Below, in pieces: positions 11,172 to 20,829 of a DNA stretch of 64,000 nt. The notes under the pieces were generated by a model that saw only the letters and a list, made by a program, of their open reading frames with translations, searched no databases and had not been told where the DNA came from. Where the stretch lies: assembly GCF_040183065.1 (NCBI RefSeq), contig NC_091120.1, positions 73,758,708 to 73,822,707 on the forward strand, written 5' to 3'. Source of the DNA: Periplaneta americana. Lineage: Eukaryota; Arthropoda; Insecta; Blattodea; Blattidae. A program made the translations under genes and the position numbers. Numbering within the stretch: the stretch's first letter is position 1; every line of letters begins with the position of its first letter.

Positions 11172-11880
11172 CAACTGTACTCTTCGAGCTTCTGGACTGA
11201 ACTGTGATGATTAGATGTTTGATGTATGGTATAATTGATTGATGTACGTTTCCAGTGAATGTTGTAGACAAATTTAGATGTACAAATCAAGGAAGTTAAT
11301 ACTTCTGTTATGTCCTATTTCATTATTTCGGGATGCAAACTATTGAAGGAATTGACAATGTGTTCAGATTGTGAAGTACTATTTTATATTATATTAAAGT
11401 ATCGTCAACATATCGGAAGTATGCTTTAATGTTATGTTGTAGTTGTGTATTAGGAATATGTTGATTTTCTAAGTGCTGAAGGAAAATATCGGCTATGAAG
11501 CCTGACATTGAATCTCCCATAGCTAAACCTTTTGTTTGTTTGTACATTTATTATCGAAAGTAAAATAATTTTGATATAAAGAAATGTGTAATATATTTTC
11601 AATTTGTTTTACTGTATTATGATTAATGTTTAATCCTTGTAATTTTGTAACTATTATTTGAATGGTTTCATTTATGTGAATGTACAATTAAAGATTTTCT
11701 GTGTGCAAGGAAGTAATTTTATCATGTTTATTGCCTTTTAACATACCTAACTGTGAATAAGTTGTTGAAAATTCAGAAGTGTATATTTATTTTCTGTTGC
11801 AAGTGGTGTTTTTTTTCTTAAATCGTAACAGGATTTTATTAATTTTGTGATTAGGAGCCTCCATGCTATTAACAACAGGT
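11172..11880 (-). pseudogene. Array unit 4: minus-strand PLE RT fragment, most decayed
   Basis: The DNA aligns along its length with the other units (same AACATATCGGAAGTATGC and CATAGCTAAACC blocks), but the frame is broken by small indels, including a shortened T run near 11548. A deletion of about 15 bp at about 11278 removes part of the NFLDLYIKI region. (TA)n is at 11948-12000. Confidence 0.65.
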
Positions 11881-11944
11881 CTCATTGATACATCTGCTTT
11901 ATGAGTTATGGGTAGTCTTCAAGATAGAGATACTAGGGTTTTTT

Positions 11945-12001
<57 letters not shown>

Positions 12002-12046
12002 GTAGGATTTTGATGGGTGTGCACCAGCACACAAACTAGCTACACA

Positions 12047-12645
12047 CATGGACAAAATCATTAGAAACAACATAAAATTCAGGAAACAGACAACAATAAA
12101 AACACTATAGACCTAGTTAACAAAACAAAGCAACACAACAACACATTCCACACAGTGGAACACTAGCATCTTTCGATATCACTGACTTACACACTAACAT
12201 ACCGATACAAGACACATTACAGATACTAAAACAAATGCTCACAGACAACAACACACTACAAGAACACATCGAAGAAATCATCCAAATCACAGACATCATA
12301 ACAAAGCGAAACTTTTTCACACACAACAACAAATACTACACCCAAACAGAAGGATTGCCAATGGGATCACCCACATCTAGCATACTAGCAGAGATATTTT
12401 TACACAACATAGAACAAACATACATACTCAACAATGAACACAACAAATATGCAGACAACATAATATACTGGCCCAGATACGTAGATGACATACTCATACT
12501 ATTCAAGGGAAACAAACGACAAATACACAAACTACACCAATACATAAACAAAATACACCCAATACTCCAATACACACTGGAACGTGAAAACAATAACTCC
12601 ATAAATTTCCTAGACATCACTATAACAAAAGTTGACAAAAGTTGA
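12047..12645 (+). pseudogene. Array unit 4: plus-strand PLE RT fragment
   Basis: Open from 12235 (136 aa): GLPMGSPTSSILAEIF, RYVDDILILF, NFLDITITK. The region upstream, still recognisable as motif A DNA, is out of frame. Confidence 0.75.
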
Positions 12646-12647
12646 CT

Positions 12648-13385
12648 CGACTGTACTCTCCAAGCTTCTGAACTGAACTGTGATGATTAGATGTTTGATG
12701 TATGGTATAATTGATTGATGTACGTTTCCAGTGAATGTTGTAAAGAAATTTAGATTTTTTAATTTTAATGGACAGATCAAGGAAGTTAATACTTCTGTTA
12801 TGTTCTATTTCATTATTTCGGGATGCAAACTATTGAAGGAATTGACAATGTGTTCTTATTGTGAAGTATTATTGTATATTACATTAAAGTATCGTCAACA
12901 TATCGGAAGTAAGCTTTAATGTTATGTTGTACCGGTAGTTGTATATGAGGAATATGTTGGCTTTCTAAGTGCTGAAGGAAAATATCGGCTATGAAGCCTG
13001 ACATTGAATCTCCCATAGCTAAACCTTTTGTTTGTTTGTACATTTTATTATCGAAAGTAAAATGATTTTGATATAATGAAATGTGTAATATATTTTCAAT
13101 TTGTTTTACTGTATTAGGATTAATGTTCAATCCTTGTAATTTGTCACTATTATTTGAAGGGTTTCATCTATGTGAATGTTCATGTAAAGATTTTCTGTGT
13201 GTAGGGAAATCATTTTATCATGTTTATTGACTTTTAACATAACTAACTGTGAATAAGTTGTTGAGAATTCAGAAGTGTATATGTATTTTCTGTTGGAAGT
13301 GATGTGTTTTTTCTTAAATCGTAACAGGAATTTATTAATTTTGTGATTTGGAGCCTCCATGCTATTAACAACAGGTCTCATTCAT
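12648..13385 (-). pseudogene. Array unit 5: minus-strand PLE RT fragment
   Basis: Two overlapping frames (13381-13127 and 13130-12879) together cover EAPNHKINKFLLRF, TENLYMNIHIDETLQI, GLAMGDSMSGFIAD and AYFRYVDDTLM. A one-base loss at about 13140 separates them. This unit shows the most upstream part of the minus-strand RT in frame. Confidence 0.75.
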
Positions 13386-13501
13386 ACATTTGCTTAATGA
13401 GTTATGGGTAGTCTTCAAAATAAGGATACTAGGGTTTTTACTTATATATATATATATAGGATTTTGATGGGTGTGCACCAGCACACAAACTAGCTACACA
13501 C

Positions 13502-14089
13502 ATGGACAAAATTCAGAAAACAGACAACGATAAAAACACTATAGACCTAGTTAACAAAACAAAACAAAACAAAGCAACACAACAACACATTCCACACAGT
13601 GCAACACTAGCATATTTCGGTATCACTAACTTACACAATAACATACCGATACAAGACACATTACAGATACTAAAACAAATGCTCACAGACAACAACACAC
13701 TACAAGAACACATCGAAGAAATCATCCAAATCACAGACATCATAACAAAGCAAAACTATTTCACACACAACAACAAATACTACGCCCAAACAGAAGGATT
13801 GCCAAAGGGATCACCCATATCTAACATACTAGCAGAGATATTTTTACACAACATAGAACAAGCATACATACTCAACAATGAACACAACAAATATGCAGAC
13901 AACATAATATACTGGCACAGATACGTAGATGACATACTCATACTATTCAAAGGAAACAAACGACAAATACACAAACTACACCAATACATAAACAAAATAA
14001 ACCCAAAACTCCAATACACACTGGAACTTGAAAACAATAACTCCATAAATTTCCTAGACATCACTATAACAAAAGTTGACAAAAGTTGA
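13502..14089 (+). pseudogene. Array unit 5: plus-strand PLE RT fragment, 195 aa open
   Basis: Open along the unit, but with ITNLHNNIPI, GLPKGSPISN (Met to Lys in the GLPMG motif) and YWHRYVDDILILF. A short (TA)n precedes it at 13443-13456, the shortest in the array. Confidence 0.75.
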
Positions 14090-14091
14090 CC

Positions 14092-14825
14092 CGACTGTAC
14101 TCTCCGAGCTTCTGAACTGAACTGTGATGATTAGATGTTTGATGAATGGTATAATTGATTGATGTAGGTTTCTAGTAAATGTTGTATACAAATTTAGATT
14201 TTTTAATTTTAATGTACAGATCAAGGAAGTTAATACTTCTGTTAAGTTCTATTTCATTATTTCGGGATGCAAACTATTGAAGGAATTGACAATGTGTTCT
14301 GATTGTGAAGTACTGTTGTATATTATATTAAAGTATCGTCAACATATCGGAAGTATGCTTTAATGTTATGTTGTAGTTGTATATTAGGAATATGTTGATT
14401 TCTAAGTGCTGAAGAAAAATATTGGCTATGAAGCCTGACATTGAATCTCCCATAGCTAAACCTTTTGTTTGTTTGTACATTTTATTATCGAAAGTAAAAT
14501 AATTTTGATATAAAGAAATGTGTAATATATTTTCAATTTGTTTTACTGTATTATGATTAATGTTTAATCCTTGTAATTTTGTAACTATTATTTGAATGGT
14601 TTCATCTATGTGAATGTTCATGTAAAGATATTCTGTGTGCAAGGAAATCATTTTATCTTGTTTATTGACTTTTAACATACCTAACTGTGAATAAGTTGTT
14701 GAGAATTCAGAAGTGTATATTTATTTTCTGTTGGAAGTGGTGTGTTCTTTTAAATCGTAACAGGAATTTATTAATTTTGTGATTAGGAGCCTCCATGCTA
14801 TTAACAACGGGTCTCATTGATACAT
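14092..14825 (-). pseudogene. Array unit 6: minus-strand PLE RT fragment
   Basis: An open frame at 14328-14678 (116 aa) has EYLYMNIHIDETIQI and MYKQTKGLAMGDSMSGFIAN, then shifts frame just before the YVDD block. (TA)n is at 14880-14929. Confidence 0.75.
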
Positions 14826-14876
14826 TTGCTTTATGAGTTATGGGTAGTCTTCAAGATAGAGATACTAGGGTTTTTA

Positions 14877-14936
<60 letters not shown>

Positions 14937-14979
14937 GGATTTTGATGGGTGTGCACCAGCACACAAACTGGCTACACAC

Positions 14980-15862
14980 ATGGATAAAATCATTAGAAAC
15001 AACATAAAATTCAGAAAACAGACAACAATAAAAAACACTATAGACCTAGTTAACAAAACAAAACAAAACAACACATTCCACACAGTGCAACACTAGCATC
15101 TTTCGATATCACTAACTTACACACTAACATACCGATACAAGACACATTACAGATACTAAAACAAGTGCTCACAGACATCAACGCACTACAAGAACACATC
15201 GAAGAAATCATCCAAATCACAGACAACATAACAAAGCAAAACTATTTCACACACAACAACAAATACTACACCCAAACAGAAGGATTGCCAATGGGATCAC
15301 CCATATCTAGCATACTAGCAGAGATATTTTTACACAACATAGAACAAGCATACATACTCAACAATGAACACAACAAATATGCAGATAACATAGTATACTG
15401 CCAGAGATATGTAGATGACATACTCATACTATTCAAAGGAAACAAACGACAAATACACAAACTACACCAATACATAAACAAAATACACCCAAAAATCCAA
15501 TACATACTGGAACTTGAAAACAATAACTCGATAAATATCCTAGACATCACTATAACAAAATTTGACAACAAACACACCTTCAAAATACACAGAAAACGAA
15601 CCACCACCACCACACACATACATAACACATCTTATCACCCCGCACAACACAGACATGCTGCTTTCAGGACAATGGTACACAGATTACTCAACATACCAAT
15701 GAGCCAACAACACTACAATGAAGAAGTGAACACAATCAAATACATAGGACAAGAAAATGGTTACAACCCAAACATAATAGACAACTTCATAAGGAAGACA
15801 AAACAAAAACTCAACAAACCCAAAAACACAAAAAACACAACACAAACACATAACACAAGAAT
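14980..15862 (+). pseudogene. Array unit 6: plus-strand PLE RT, extends beyond the repeat border
   Basis: Open from 15165 with GLPMGSPISSILAEIF, QRYVDDILILF and NILDITITKF. Unlike the other units it continues past 15572 into HTFKIHRKRTTTTTHIH, SYHPAQHRHAAFRTMVHRLL and the QENGYNPNIIDNFIRK linker, the normal downstream part of a PLE. The A/C-rich PLE sequence stops near 15862, before any GIY-YIG domain; the frame runs on by chance to 15990. This copy therefore preserves the parent of the array's right half. Confidence 0.8.
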
Positions 15863-16000
15863 CTCTCCTCAAATTTATCGTCCAAAATGCTATAATACGA
15901 TCAAGTTACGTAATACAGCATGTACAACCAGATTCAATATTGATGAAGATACTCAAGATATTTATATTATACACTGTGTGCCTTACTTCTAAATTATGTA

Positions 16001-17050
16001 CAGTAGCGTGCAAATTAATCTGAACAACGTAATTACTTATGCAAACACTCTCAAACGGGATAAAAAAAGGATCTAAGACATACCTCAGTAATATATGTGG
16101 TCTCCCTTGTTCCTAATAACAGCTCTGAGACAATTTGGCATGGATTCCACTAATTTTACACAAATATTCTTCATTTCTTCATCGCGAAACCATGCACCAA
16201 TGAGGGCAGAAATCATCTTCTCCTTTGTAGAACAATCCATTTTTTTGCATTCTTCTTTTCCAAATTGACCACAAGTTCTCAATGGGGTTGATGTCGGGTG
16301 AGTTGCCTGACCAGGGGAGTACCTGAATATTCTTCTTGTTGAAGGATTCTGTAGTTTTTCGAGATGTATGGCATGGTGCCAGGTCTTGTTGGAACACTCC
16401 TCTGTCATCCAGATTTTTGCAGCTGGGGTACGATTCTGGTTTCCAATAAGTGAATATATTTGTCAGAATTCATCATTCCCTTGATAGGTATTAATGCTCC
16501 AGGCCCTTCATGTGTAAAACAACCCCAAAACATTATTTTAGGGGGGTATTTGGGTGCTTGTTGGAGATGAGCTGCTGTTACTTTTTCGGATCCTTTCCGT
16601 ACGTAAGAAACACAGTGGCCGTGGACCTCAAAATGAGACTCATCGGAAAAAAAGTACATTCTTCCAGTCATTCACTGTCCAGTGTTGATGTAATTTTGCC
16701 CACATTAAGCGTTTTTTGCACATAACAGGGGTTAGCAGTTGCTTCTTAATAGGCTTACGAGCCCTTCGTCCAGCTTCCAAAAGCCTACGCCACACTGTTG
16801 TGACGTGAATATTCGCCCCAGTGGTAGCCATTAACTCGCGGGTTAAGTCGACAGCAGTTAGTCTAGGATTTAATTTACTTTTCCTTATTATAATGATTAA
16901 GTATATTATGCTTGGTTGAGGACACGTAACCATATTATGTACAATTTTATTTTGTGATTCCTTAAGTTCGGTCTTTATGCAGACCAACAAAAATTGACTC
17001 ACGTTGCCCCATATTATTTCCTTGACTAATGGGTAGTCTGACATGTTTCC
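16001..17050 (-). mobile_element. Tc1-like DNA transposon, decayed
   Basis: The left end begins right after a TA (15999-16000) with CAGTAGCGTGCAAATTAATC, a typical Tc1-family terminal sequence. The transposase reads leftward toward it. No matching right terminal repeat was found near 17045-17110, so the 5' end appears lost and the right border is approximate. Confidence 0.75.
16085..17044 (-). pseudogene. Tc1-like transposase (DD34E type), frameshifted
   Basis: The N-terminal DNA-binding part shows LNPRLTAVDLTRELM and GANIHVTTVWRRLLEAGRRA. The catalytic domain shows SDESHFEVHG (first Asp), QQDLAPCHTS (second Asp) and NSPDINPIENLWSIWKRR (Glu). It is split over three frames, with shifts near 16650-16670 (at the SDESHF motif) and 16400. 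The upstream end (about 16900-17044) is poorly conserved, with an Ile-rich stretch in place of the second helix-turn-helix linker. Normal Tc1 transposases are about 340 aa, so most of the length is present but not translatable. Confidence 0.85.
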
Positions 17051-17140
17051 TTAATGATGACGAAAGGTAAAACTTTCCATACTTGCCCCTTTACTTGTCG
17101 TTTCATTGCAAAAACCAATAGAAAGCAGCAACAATTTATA

Positions 17141-17259
17141 GTAGTGGTAGCAGCAGCAGTAACAGTAGCAGTAGCAGTAACAGTAGTAGCAGCAGTAGCA
17201 GTAACAGTAGTAGCAGCAGTAGCAGTAACAGTAGTAGCAGCAGTAACAGTAGTAGCAGC
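17141..17259. repeat. CAG/GTA minisatellite, left half
   Basis: Imperfect repeats of a roughly 21 bp unit such as GTAGCAGCAGTAGCAGTAACA. The right half resumes in the same phase style at 17787. Polyleucine or VTVVAAV peptides read from it are artefacts. Confidence 0.9.
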
Positions 17260-17260
17260 C

Positions 17261-17786
17261 AGCGTATTCCGAATCTCACCGGTCCGGTGGCATCAATGAC
17301 GTCACGTTGCAGCGAAATAAGGAACAAAACTGCTGGAAGGATCGATGGCTGTCATGGTGACTGTACAAGTTGTTGTCTGTGCTACGCTAGCAAAATTTTG
17401 TGAAATTTTCGTACTGCCATCTCGTTCAAAGAAAAGATAGCATAAACAATTTATTTCTTGAATTGGTAGTAATAATGGGTCCGTTGACATGTTCGCTCAT
17501 AAGCCATTAACATATTGTTTTTACGTTGTGCTCATCACAAACAATACAGCAGAACTAAAGCAGAACACACCGCCATGACACAACAGTGCACGAGTCATTC
17601 GTCTGCTAATTCCCGCCCTATACAAGAACCAATCAGATTCACTGATGGCGGCTGATGGAGACTGCCACCACCTCTGCAAGTTGATGGCACCGGTGCGACA
17701 CCGGTGGAGCATCAATGACGCCATCGGTGGAATTCGGAACACCGTGATGCCATCGGATTGCTCACCGGTGAGATTCGGAATACGCT
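17261..17786. mobile_element. 526 bp inverted-repeat element inserted into the minisatellite
   Basis: Both ends carry a perfect 23 bp inverted repeat (17261-17283 and 17764-17786) beginning AGCGTATTCCGAATCTCACC. The interior has further GC-rich CACCGGT and ATCAATGACG motifs near both ends. No transposase is encoded. The flanks are the two halves of one minisatellite, which hides the target duplication (CAGC is possible). It is a non-autonomous DNA transposon (MITE-like) of unknown superfamily. Confidence 0.75.
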
Positions 17787-17931
17787 CAGCAGTAACAGTA
17801 GTAGCAGCAGTAGCAGTAACAGTAGTAGCAGCAGTAGCAGTAACAGTAGCAGTAGCAGTAACAGTAGTAGCAGCAGTAGCAGTAACAGTAGTAGCAGTAA
17901 ATAGCAGCAACAGTAGTAGCAGTGGTAGTGG
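17787..17931. repeat. CAG/GTA minisatellite, right half
   Basis: Continuation of the repeat at 17141-17259, same 21 bp unit, ending in GGTAGTGGTCC. Confidence 0.9.
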
Positions 17932-17968
17932 TCCTGTTTAGTCTTCCCTCTATTCTATTCCTAATAAC

Positions 17969-19109
17969 TAGGAACCGGATTTTTAGATTTTCAAAAACAC
18001 CATTTTACGTTTTTGGAATAAGTGAAATAGGTTTTTTAGGTTTTATGTCCAACCTGTGAAAGTGGTCGCAAATACTGCCTGATTATTAAAAATGTATCCT
18101 TACAATTATTTATAAAAATATATATATTTATTAAGGCAACATGGACCACGAAATTGAACTTTTAAGAACCTACCTATTTATCAAAATTGATAAGATTCGA
18201 AATTTTTGCTCCGCCCCCTTTAACATTATTTGTAGTTTGAATAAGTGATTGTAAGAATTAACATTTTATCTAATATAATTTGCGTTGATATAACTACATA
18301 AATGTTAATTTTCAATAGATAAAGGGTACAGTACACATAACTTTTGAATTAAATTTGTTGAAATTTGACCAAGAATTGTTTTGAAAAGTAACAAATAAAC
18401 AGACAACATTATTTAATGATACTGTTCCTGGTTGCAATATATGACCAAATACTTTTCAAGATTCTCGATTGAGAAGTTTTACATTTGAAGGAGAAAAGGT
18501 TCTGTTGACGCACATGACGTCATAGGCGCAAATTTCATCGCTGCCACTGTAGCAGGTACCCATGGTAACTGACAATTGAAGTTTTCCCTCCTGGAGAATG
18601 GAGCACACATTTTTTATTTTTTCAAACCCTGGATTCATCTCCAATACTTTCTTCAGTTTTAATGTAATGGCTTCACCCACAGGTCTTGGTACCTGTAGGC
18701 TACTTCTTTCTGTAGAAGCATGTTAATGACACCAATTGATCTTTTAGTTGTAGCGACAAAGGTTCCAAGTACTCAATATATTTTGTAAGGTCACTGAAAT
18801 GTGTCTTGAGGAAAGCAAGGGAGCCATAGATGTTATCACTGCTAAGTACAGATTTTTCCTTAGAGAAATGTATTGATATATCTCTCAAAACAAAAAAAAA
18901 TCAATATATAATGTAGTAAATATAGGATAAAGCTTACCAACAATGATTTAGGTTTTTTTTAGTTGCTAAGGTCCACTTTAGGTTTTTTTAGCTTAAACAG
19001 ATTTCACATATATGACTCCTACGATCATAATTCGGAAAAGTATTGAAAAAATTAGGACTTCAGAAGCAAGGAAAAGAATAGGTAAAAAAACCTACAAATC
19101 TGGTCCCTA
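17969..19109 (-). mobile_element. hAT-type DNA transposon, internally deleted, with 8 bp TSD
   Basis: The perfect 8 bp duplication CTAATAAC flanks it (17961-17968 and 19110-19117). The ends are inverted repeats: TAGGAACCGGATTTTTAG on the left and TAGGGACCAGATTTGTAG read from the right. An 8 bp TSD and TAGGG ends are typical of hAT elements. At 1141 bp it is much shorter than an autonomous hAT; the interior retains only a broken protein remnant. Confidence 0.8.
18456..18890 (-). pseudogene. hAT-element protein remnant
   Basis: Two adjacent minus-strand frames read FSKEKSVLSSDNIYGSLAFL, HFSDLTKYIEYLEPL, then GEAITLKLKKVLEMNPGFEK and NVCSILQEGKLQ, and end in NRTFSPSNVKLLNRES. The pattern is that of the segment of hAT-like proteins just before the dimerisation domain (KL--VLE-NPG---I--I). 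No catalytic motif is visible. The assignment rests mainly on its position inside the hAT ends. Confidence 0.5.
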
Positions 19110-19129
19110 CTAATAACTATGCAATAGTT

Positions 19130-20011
19130 GTCTACATTACTCTTGTTTAGAAACACTCTCGGCTACAATCTAACTAATCCTCCTCTGCTATCATTGCTAC
19201 CTTTCATTTCTATTATCTCTAATTTTTTGTTTATCTTCAATTATATTTGACTAATATTCACTAATTATCTACATTACAATATTACATTATTTGCCCTATT
19301 TTTCACTGACCTTTTCTCAAAATTTTACTCTTTACTCTTGCATTCATTCAGTGTTCCAATATTCGAATAGCCTATTTGTAGTATTTCCTTACTACCACTT
19401 CTTCAATTCACTTATCACTTTTTCCCTTTCATTGGTATAGATTTTATGGTTCACTCTCTCTACTTGTACTCACTTTCATTTTTTCTCTACTGCACTTCCC
19501 AGATTCTTCCACTCTTTCATACATGAAACACTCAATATTCTTTACTTACCATTTCTAACTTTCTTCAACTCTCTTTACTACTTTCAGTTTTACTGGTTGA
19601 TTCTATCTGTCTTCCCCTTAATACTTAACTAATTATTCCTCGATCTTTTCCTCAGTTCCACTATTTTAGTTATATTAACGATCGAATCCTCACATTTTTG
19701 TGTTTAGATTAGGTTGCTCAAATTACACAATTGAAGTTAAATGCACATTTAACTTCAGATAATGGTCTACAATTCCGCTCTTTAAATTATTTCACCGAAC
19801 ATCTGTCACTGCAATTTTATAACATAAAACATTCATTCTCTAAATTCTGAGGAATGACTTGAAGAAATCTCATTACATATAATACAAATGTAATAATAAT
19901 CTTGTATTCGAGAGCATTTATTTCACTGACAAAATATATATTGACGTAATTACGGAAATTAGAATAGGAAACAGAATTGAAATTGTACCCAACAGAGACA
20001 TACACTTCACA
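19130..20011. other. Pyrimidine-rich intergenic stretch, no gene seen
   Basis: From about 19130 to 19660 the plus strand is dominated by C and T with scattered CTCT, CTTTC and CACTT; beyond that it is ordinary AT-rich sequence up to the LTR retrotransposon. I see no coding signal or inverted repeat. Confidence 0.6.
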
Positions 20012-20015
20012 ATAT
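20012..20015. repeat. TSD of LTR retrotransposon (left)
   Basis: ATAT, repeated at 26558-26561 right after the 3' LTR. A 4 bp duplication is usual for Ty3/gypsy integrases. Confidence 0.8.
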
Positions 20016-20800
20016 TGTGACAGCGACATGAGAATCGAACTCACGACCAGCGTCCCGCAAGAAAGCATATCGCGCGGAGCACGGTGGAATGGCGTGCGGT
20101 GGAGAGGGGAAAGGGCCAATGCGGCGAGAGAGTGGAGCGAGAGTGCGCGCGCAACTGCTGCGTACGCAGTGAATGGGGAACGGACCTTCCCGACTCTTCG
20201 AGAAGTCCGTCGAAGTGGAGATATGCAGATAATTCTCGACACACCTGTAGAAATTTCTCGCAACTATGATTTTGCTATAAAAGAAGAAGCGCCAGCGAAC
20301 TCGAGCAGAGTTTTCAGTTATTCAGTCAGTGAGTAAGCCAGAGCAAGCAAGCCAGTCAAGCCAACCGGAGTTCGACTCGAGTGTGCGTCCGCATCTGCGT
20401 CAGCATCCGAAGGCCTGAGTTCGAGTGCAGTGGATCGCAGTTGGAGGGACCTGAGTTCGAGTGCAGTGGACCGCAGTTGGAGGGACCCGAGTTCGAGTAC
20501 AGTGAACTGTCTCTGAAGGTCTGTGGTTCGAGATACTGTGGACTCGAGTGACTGAGATAGAAGAACTGAGAACTGATAGTTCTGATTTGTAAATAGTGCT
20601 TTGTAAATATTAGTTAAGATTAACAGTTCATTGTTGTTCGTACTAGTCCAAGTAAATTGTCATTGTCGTCGGTGGAGTGCTATAACGAATACTGTGTTGA
20701 GTGAAAATCCAATTGTTGACGAGAGCGTTTAAGGCGAATTGTAGAAAGGAATTATTGTTGTGACGAATAAATTACATTGTTGTTACTAATAAAATTCACA
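20016..20800 (+). repeat. 5' LTR (785 bp)
   Basis: Starts TGTGACAGCGAC and ends ATTCACA (TG...CA type ends). It carries a TATA box at 20276 and AATAAA near the end. It contains repeated GTTCGAGTGCAGTGGA-like blocks around 20420-20500. Confidence 0.95.
20276..20282 (+). promoter_or_regulatory. TATA box in 5' LTR
   Basis: TATAAAA in the U3 part. The same box is at 26032-26038 in the 3' LTR. It would drive the genomic RNA; position and motif fit, activity is inferred. Confidence 0.7.
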
Positions 20801-20801
20801 T

Positions 20802-20818
20802 TGGTGTCAGAAGTGGGA
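20802..20818 (+). other. Primer binding site
   Basis: TGGTGTCAGAAGTGGGA lies one base after the 5' LTR. TGG at its start pairs with the CCA end of a tRNA, and the rest resembles the complement of a eukaryotic tRNA-Leu 3' end. The tRNA identity is from memory and should be checked by search. Confidence 0.75.
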
Positions 20819-20829
20819 TATTATCGACA

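Larger units (their letters stand above)
6721..15862. repeat. Six-copy tandem array of a composite Penelope-like unit
   Basis: The 10-mer CCCGACTGTA (or a close variant) starts each unit at 6721, 8230, 9715, 11170, 12646 and 14090, giving periods of 1509, 1485, 1455, 1476 and 1444 bp. Each unit contains, left to right, a minus-strand PLE RT fragment (3' side first), a (TA)n tract of variable length, the short flank GGATTTTGATGGGTGTGC, and a plus-strand RT fragment of a second PLE family, so the two RTs are head to head. Period differences come largely from the TA tract and small indels. Units 1 and 2 are almost identical, the others more diverged. Only the sixth copy continues past the repeat border (about 15572) into further PLE sequence, up to about 15862. 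Confidence 0.9.

Noticed and set aside
6721..15862. CRISPR-like or rDNA-like array
   Set aside because: Repeat units are about 1.5 kb and encode RT fragments; there are no short repeats with unique spacers and no rRNA sequence.
15863..15992. C-terminus of the PLE protein ending at 15990
   Set aside because: The A/C-rich PLE composition stops near 15862; the last 40 or so residues are chance frame in flanking DNA.
17045..17120. Right terminal repeat of the Tc1-like element
   Set aside because: No inverted match to CAGTAGCGTGCAAATTAATC was found; the right border stays open.
17054..17941. Frames rich in Leu, Val and Ala (LLLLLL, VTVVAAVAVTV)
   Set aside because: Translation of the CAG/GTA minisatellite; not a gene.
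19817..20336. Frames of 60-150 codons on both strands, repeated at 25756-26089
   Set aside because: They fall in the two LTRs and are identical because the LTRs are; no protein similarity.
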